This document shows positions 6,041-9,249 of a stretch of 9,249 nucleotides of DNA, piece after piece (within the stretch, counting starts at the first letter, position 1; each line of letters begins with the position of its first letter). Made by a program: the position numbers and the translations under genes. The notes beneath the pieces were generated by a model that was not told where the DNA came from, made no database searches, and saw only the letters and a list, made by a program, of their open reading frames with translations. The stretch spans positions 1-9,249 of the forward strand of contig CBFGLF010000073.1 in NCBI GenBank assembly GCA_965649545.1, read 5' to 3'. This DNA comes from CABHOJ01 sp965649545 (GTDB lineage: Bacteria; Pseudomonadota; Gammaproteobacteria; Burkholderiales; Methylophilaceae).

Positions 6041-7240
6041 TCAGTGAGGATCGGGATTCTTCAGCATGCCGGCGACATGTTGCAGGAGCAGGTGCGCCTG
6101 CACGGTTTTGCTCGCTTGCGGTAAAGGATGGTTGCCGCGGTCATCGATCAGCGTCAGTGTCGCATCCGCTTTTCCCATGCTTTCGTCGACCAGATTGGCG
6201 ATGATCAGCGGTAGTTGCTTGCGGAGCCGTTTCTGGCTGGCGTATTCGATCAGTTGCTCGCTCTCAGCCGCGAAGCCGACGCAGAAAGGACCATGGTCCA
6301 GTGCTGCTACCTTGGCCAGGATATCTATGTTCGGTGAAAGTTCGAGCGTAAGCGTATGCTCACTCTTCTTGAGTTTGCGCGTGCTGGTGTCCGCCGGTTT
6401 GTAATCCGCGACCGCAGCGACACTGATGAAGATATCCTGTAACGGGACACGCGCCATGACGGCATCGTGCATCTCGCCGGCGCTGACGACTTGGACCGTT
6501 TCCACGTCGGCGGGCGGGGTCAAAGACGTCGGCCCGGAGACCAGTGTCACCTTTGCGCCCATCGCCCATGCGGCCTGTGCGATGCTGTATCCCATCTTGC
6601 CGGAACTGATATTAGTGATGGCGCGTACCGGGTCGATCATTTCCATGGTGGGGCCAGCCGTGATCAATATTTTTTTCCCGGCAAGCAGTTTAGGTGTGGT
6701 CGCGGTATCCAGCATCGTCAGCAACTGTTCGGGTTCTAGCATCCGACCCATGCCGGTCTCGCCACAGGCTTGTTCGCCACGATCGGGCCCAAGGATGAAC
6801 ACACCATCCTCTTCGAGTTGCGCGACGTTGCGTTGCGTCGCGGGGTTCTCCCACATCTGGCGGTTCATCGCCGGCGCCACCATGAGCGGACATTCGCGTG
6901 CCAGACAGAGCGTGGATAACAGGTCGTCTGCGCCGCCATGCACGAGCTTGGCCATGAAATCGGCGCTGGCCGGTGCGATCAGGATGGCGTCAGCCTGCCG
7001 CGATAGTTCGATATGCGGCATCCCGTTGTCGATACTGGCATCCCACATGTCAGTGAATACCCGCTTACCGGACAAGGCCTGCATGGTGACTGGCGTGATG
7101 AACTGGCAGGCGGACTTGGTCATGACGACTTGCACGTCGATGCCTTGCTTGACCAACAGCCTGACCAGCTCTGCCGTTTTATACGCGGCGATGCCACCTG
7201 TGATACCTAATAGCAGTTTTTTAATGGGGGTGTAAGCCAT
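6041..7240 (-). CDS. coaBC: Bifunctional phosphopantothenoylcysteine decarboxylase / phosphopantothenate-cysteine ligase
   Basis: Encodes a 399-residue bifunctional enzyme of coenzyme A synthesis. The N-terminal CoaC flavoprotein domain (about 7-185) decarboxylates phosphopantothenoylcysteine with FMN. It shows GITGGIAAYK, H76 in PHIEL, N126 in PAMNRQMW and C159 in ACGETGMGRM, matching E. coli H75/N125/C158. The C-terminal CoaB domain (about 190-399) joins 4'-phosphopantothenate and cysteine using CTP, with ITAGPTMEMIDPVR, NISSGKMG and SVAAVADYKPA. The frame stays open upstream to 7345, but that part overlaps radC; the ATG at 7240 begins the conserved MAYTPIKKLLLGITGG start. It is first in coaBC-dut and divergent from radC with 48 bases between. 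Confidence 0.97.
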   Translation of the reverse strand: MAYTPIKKLLLGITGGIAAYKTAELVRLLVKQGIDVQVVMTKSACQFITPVTMQALSGKRVFTDMWDASIDNGMPHIELSRQADAILIAPASADFMAKLVHGGADDLLSTLCLARECPLMVAPAMNRQMWENPATQRNVAQLEEDGVFILGPDRGEQACGETGMGRMLEPEQLLTMLDTATTPKLLAGKKILITAGPTMEMIDPVRAITNISSGKMGYSIAQAAWAMGAKVTLVSGPTSLTPPADVETVQVVSAGEMHDAVMARVPLQDIFISVAAVADYKPADTSTRKLKKSEHTLTLELSPNIDILAKVAALDHGPFCVGFAAESEQLIEYASQKRLRKQLPLIIANLVDESMGKADATLTLIDDRGNHPLPQASKTVQAHLLLQHVAGMLKNPDPH

Positions 7241-7268
7241 AATCCGGAAAATCCTCAATAGATTCAAT

Positions 7269-7274
7269 TTTATA
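7269..7274 (-). promoter_or_regulatory. Candidate -10 element for coaBC-dut
   Basis: In the 48-base gap between the divergent coaBC and radC starts, the minus strand carries TATAAA about 28 bases before the coaBC ATG. No good -35 lies 16 to 18 bases upstream, and that part would be inside the radC 5' end. It is only the best A/T-rich candidate; the radC promoter is not identifiable and may lie inside the coaBC 5' end. Confidence 0.28.
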
Positions 7275-7288
7275 TGAAAGGGTGAGGT

Positions 7289-7963
7289 GTGGCGATTACC
7301 GATTGGCCTGCGGGGGAGCGGCCCAGAGAGAAATTGATGCGGCAAGGCGTGGCGACGTTATCGGACGCCGAACTACTGGCGATCTTCCTGCGGGTCGGTG
7401 TCGCCGGCAAGAGCGCGGTCGATCTGGCGCGTGACCTGTTGCAGCGCTTCGGCAGCCTGAACGGGATATTCGCAGCCAGCGAGGCCATGATCTGCGGGGT
7501 CCATGGCATGGGCCCCAGCAAGTATGTGCAGCTGCAGGCCATTTTCGAGATGAGCCGGCGCGCATTGCTGGAAGAGATGCAGGACACCGATGCCCTGAGT
7601 TCGCCCAGGCAAGTGAGGGATTACTTATGCCTGAGGCTCGGCGGACTCAAGCGCGAGGTCTTCATGGTGTTGTTCCTCGATGCACAGAACCGGGTCGTCG
7701 CGCAGGAGGAGTTGTTCAGCGGCACCCTCACACAGACCAGCGTGTATCCGCGCGAGGTGGTCAAGCGCGCCTTGCATCACAATGCCGCCTCGGTGATCTT
7801 GGCCCACAACCACCCCTCGGGCGTCGCGCAGCAAAGTCGGGCAGACGAGATGCTCACGGAGGCCTTGAAGCAGGCGCTAGCGCTGGTGGATATCCGCACC
7901 CTCGACCACATCGTGGTGGCGGGGAATTCCAGCCTGTCATTCGCGGAACGGGGCTTGTTGTAA
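7289..7963 (+). CDS. radC: RadC family JAMM-domain protein
   Basis: Encodes a 224-residue RadC homologue, full length for the family. The N-terminal part (MAITDWPAGERPREKLMRQG, then LSDAELLAIFLRVG) leads into a helix-hairpin-helix-like segment (about 40-90). The C-terminal JAMM metalloprotease-like domain (about 105-224) has H173-N-H175-P-S-G, S183 and D186, matching HxHx7Sx2D, so the metal site looks intact. Biochemical function is unresolved; the original repair assignment of E. coli radC was due to a recG allele. The start is GTG at 7289, since an in-frame TGA at 7283 excludes anything longer; AAGGG at 7278-7282 gives 6-base spacing. Divergence from coaBC is also seen in E. coli and Pseudomonas. 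Confidence 0.96.
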   Translation: MAITDWPAGERPREKLMRQGVATLSDAELLAIFLRVGVAGKSAVDLARDLLQRFGSLNGIFAASEAMICGVHGMGPSKYVQLQAIFEMSRRALLEEMQDTDALSSPRQVRDYLCLRLGGLKREVFMVLFLDAQNRVVAQEELFSGTLTQTSVYPREVVKRALHHNAASVILAHNHPSGVAQQSRADEMLTEALKQALALVDIRTLDHIVVAGNSSLSFAERGLL

Positions 7964-7970
7964 CGCAGGG

Positions 7971-8834
7971 TCAGCGCGAGCCGTCACTACCCAACTCGGC
8001 GAGACGTCGGATACGCGCCTCTTCTTCCTTCTTCACGTCATCGATGACCCGCATCACGGTCTTGAGGTCGACTGGTGTGTTGCTTTCGGTGAATCGGCCC
8101 GTCAGTGGAGTGTCGGGCGTCAGGTCGCCATGGGCATACAGGGACCAGATCTCCTTGCCGTACTGCGTGGCGAGCAGCTCTGGCGCGAAACGCCCGAAAT
8201 ACCCGCTGAGGTTATCCACGTCGCGTTGCAGCATGCTTTGTGCGTGATTGTTGCCGGCGGCATCCACCGCTTGTGGCAGGTCGATGATCACGGGCCCATC
8301 GCTGCTCATCAGGATATTGAATTCCGACAGATCGCCGTGGATGATGCCGGCGCAGAGCATGCGTACGACTTCGCCCAGTAGGGTCGCGTGATGCCGGCGC
8401 GCTTCCTCGGCGCTGAACTCGACATCGTTGAGGCGTGGCGCGGCATGACCGGCTGCATCCGTGACCAGCTCCATCAGCAGGACGCCTTCGTAGAAGTTAT
8501 AGGGCTTGGGCACGCGAACGCCAGCTGACGCCAGCCGATACAGCGCATCGACCTCGGCGCTCTGCCAGGCTTCTTCCTGGGCCTGCCGGCCATACTTGGA
8601 GCCTTTTTGCATGGCACGCGCCTGGCGGCTACTTTTGGTCTTGCGGCCCTCTGTGTAATCCACGCTCTGGCGGAAACTGCGCTTGTTGGCCTCCTTGTAG
8701 ACCTTGGCACAGCGTACTTCATCGCCGCAGCGCACGACATACACCGTGGCTTCCTTGCCGCTCATGAGCTGGCGGCTGACGTCATCGATCAGGCCGTCTT
8801 CGATGAGGGGTTCGAGTCGTTTTGGGGGTTTCAT
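7971..8834 (-). CDS. RIO-family serine/threonine protein kinase (PA4780-like)
   Basis: Encodes a 287-residue RIO1-like kinase. A helical N-terminus (MKPPKRLEPLIEDGLID) precedes the flexible nucleotide loop SGKEATVY (25-32) and the ATP-contacting lysine K44 in RCAKVYKE. The catalytic loop is HGDLSEFN (D168, N173), and the metal-binding aspartate is D185 in IIDLPQA. All key kinase residues are present. The conserved QARAMQKGSKYGRQ insert and the sequence overall resemble P. aeruginosa PA4780 (from memory); substrates are not known. I chose the ATG at 8834 because relatives begin M-K-x-P-K-R. The frame is open to ATGs at 8882 and 8894, and none of the three has a clear Shine-Dalgarno, so a 16- or 20-residue extension is possible. 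It converges on radC with 7 bases between stops. Confidence 0.93.
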   Translation of the reverse strand: MKPPKRLEPLIEDGLIDDVSRQLMSGKEATVYVVRCGDEVRCAKVYKEANKRSFRQSVDYTEGRKTKSSRQARAMQKGSKYGRQAQEEAWQSAEVDALYRLASAGVRVPKPYNFYEGVLLMELVTDAAGHAAPRLNDVEFSAEEARRHHATLLGEVVRMLCAGIIHGDLSEFNILMSSDGPVIIDLPQAVDAAGNNHAQSMLQRDVDNLSGYFGRFAPELLATQYGKEIWSLYAHGDLTPDTPLTGRFTESNTPVDLKTVMRVIDDVKKEEEARIRRLAELGSDGSR

Positions 8835-8914
8835 AGCGCGATGATAGGGGTTTTCCGGGGGAAGCGCGATCTTCGCAGGCATCGCTGCCGCCATTGCTGG
8901 CGCAGACGATGGAC

Positions 8915-9249
8915 CTAGGCGAACTCGTGTTCGATATCCAGGTAGTTTCCCTGCAGGAAGCGCGGGGTGCAGATGGCGAGGAACACCAGCTCTGACGATC
9001 CGGTGTTGGTGATGCGTTGCGGGCGATCCGCAGGGATGATGACGACATCGCCTACCGCCACAGATTGCGCACCGATACCCTCGACTTCGACCAGGCCCTG
9101 ACCTTCGAGGATGACATAGCGCTCGGCGGTGCCGACGACCTTGTGCCAGCGCGTGGATACTCCTGGTAAGACGCGCGCCCGGGCGATCGAGACCGCGTCA
9201 TCCTCGGCGGTGTTGGACAGCTCGAGGATGTAGCAGCCCTCGGGAGTGA
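8915..9249 (-). CDS. Cupin-domain protein (partial, N-terminus outside the window)
   Basis: The last 110 codons of a small cupin protein, running off the window edge, with a TAG stop at 8915-8917. Recognisable cupin features are RARVLPGVSTRWHKVVGTAE, then ERYVILEGQGLVEVEG (motif 1), and GDVVIIPADRPQRITNTGSS (motif 2), ending LGNYLDIEHEFA-like (QGNYLDIEHEFA). Motif 1 keeps one histidine (W-H-K) and the glutamate; motif 2 has glutamine-arginine where many cupins have histidine, so the metal site may be reduced. The enzymatic or binding role cannot be named. It is on the same strand as, and upstream of, the RIO kinase with 80 bases between; no terminator with a U run is seen in that gap, so read-through into the kinase gene is possible. 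Confidence 0.87.
   Translation of the reverse strand, partial: TPEGCYILELSNTAEDDAVSIARARVLPGVSTRWHKVVGTAERYVILEGQGLVEVEGIGAQSVAVGDVVIIPADRPQRITNTGSSELVFLAICTPRFLQGNYLDIEHEFA

Noticed and set aside
6426..7235. 269-codon open frame on the plus strand opposite coaBC
   Set aside because: Low-complexity Ser/Cys/Ala/Met-rich translation, antisense to a fully conserved coaBC; no ribosome binding site or motif.
7241..7345. Longer coaBC start reaching 7345
   Set aside because: The extra 35 codons overlap the radC 5' end antisense and are not part of the conserved CoaC N-terminus.
7627..8247. 206-codon plus-strand frame across the radC end and the RIO kinase
   Set aside because: It overlaps the conserved JAMM region of radC out of frame and the kinase antisense; the composition is that of a shadow frame.
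1..9249. CRISPR array, tRNA, rRNA, insertion sequence, phage or toxin-antitoxin genes
   Set aside because: No regularly spaced repeats, cloverleaf sequences, terminal inverted repeats with a transposase, or small paired genes were seen on either strand.

Overview
This window carries ordinary housekeeping genes of a gammaproteobacterium. The evidence is the end of the alpha ribosomal-protein operon (rpoA-rplQ), a coaBC-dut pair divergent from radC, the rpmB-rpmG pair with a cysteine-free L33, a Pseudomonas-like DesA desaturase and a PA4780-like RIO kinase. Base composition looks moderately GC-rich and even. The genus cannot be named from this sequence; the gene set suggests a lineage outside the Enterobacterales. 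I see no transposase gene, phage gene, CRISPR array, tRNA or rRNA, and no intergenic stretch longer than about 140 bases.

Layout. (1) 1-128 is the 3' end of rpoA, followed by rplQ (162-554) and a strong symmetric terminator (571-599). That terminator also serves a small glutaredoxin-like gene read the other way (630-866, TTG start). (2) 1008-4955 is a probable three-gene plus-strand operon: a MgtE-type Mg2+ transporter, a multi-TM MscS-family channel joined to it by an ATGA overlap, and a DesA-type acyl desaturase 25 bases further on. It ends at a perfect 30-bp palindromic terminator (5051-5080) shared with the converging rpmG. (3) 5098-7240 on the minus strand holds coaBC, dut, rpmB and rpmG in transcription order. 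rpmB has a recognisable sigma70 promoter with inverted repeats, so coaBC-dut and rpmB-rpmG are probably two transcription units. (4) radC (7289-7963) runs divergently from coaBC and converges, with 7 bases between stops, on a RIO-family kinase gene (7971-8834). Behind the kinase on the minus strand is the C-terminal part of a cupin protein cut by the window edge (8915-9249).

How the genes fit together. Ribosome and RNA polymerase genes (rpoA, rplQ, rpmB, rpmG), CoA synthesis (coaBC), dUTP clearance (dut) and RadC form core metabolism blocks. The mgtE-mscS-desA cluster combines Mg2+ uptake, osmotic pressure release and aerobic membrane-lipid desaturation, so it reads as an envelope or membrane-homeostasis unit. 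I found no clear undescribed system. The points most worth checking are the transposase-like C-terminal tail on the desaturase, the mgtE-mscS-desA linkage, the position of rpmBG after dut rather than after radC, and the paired inverted repeats at the rpmB promoter.
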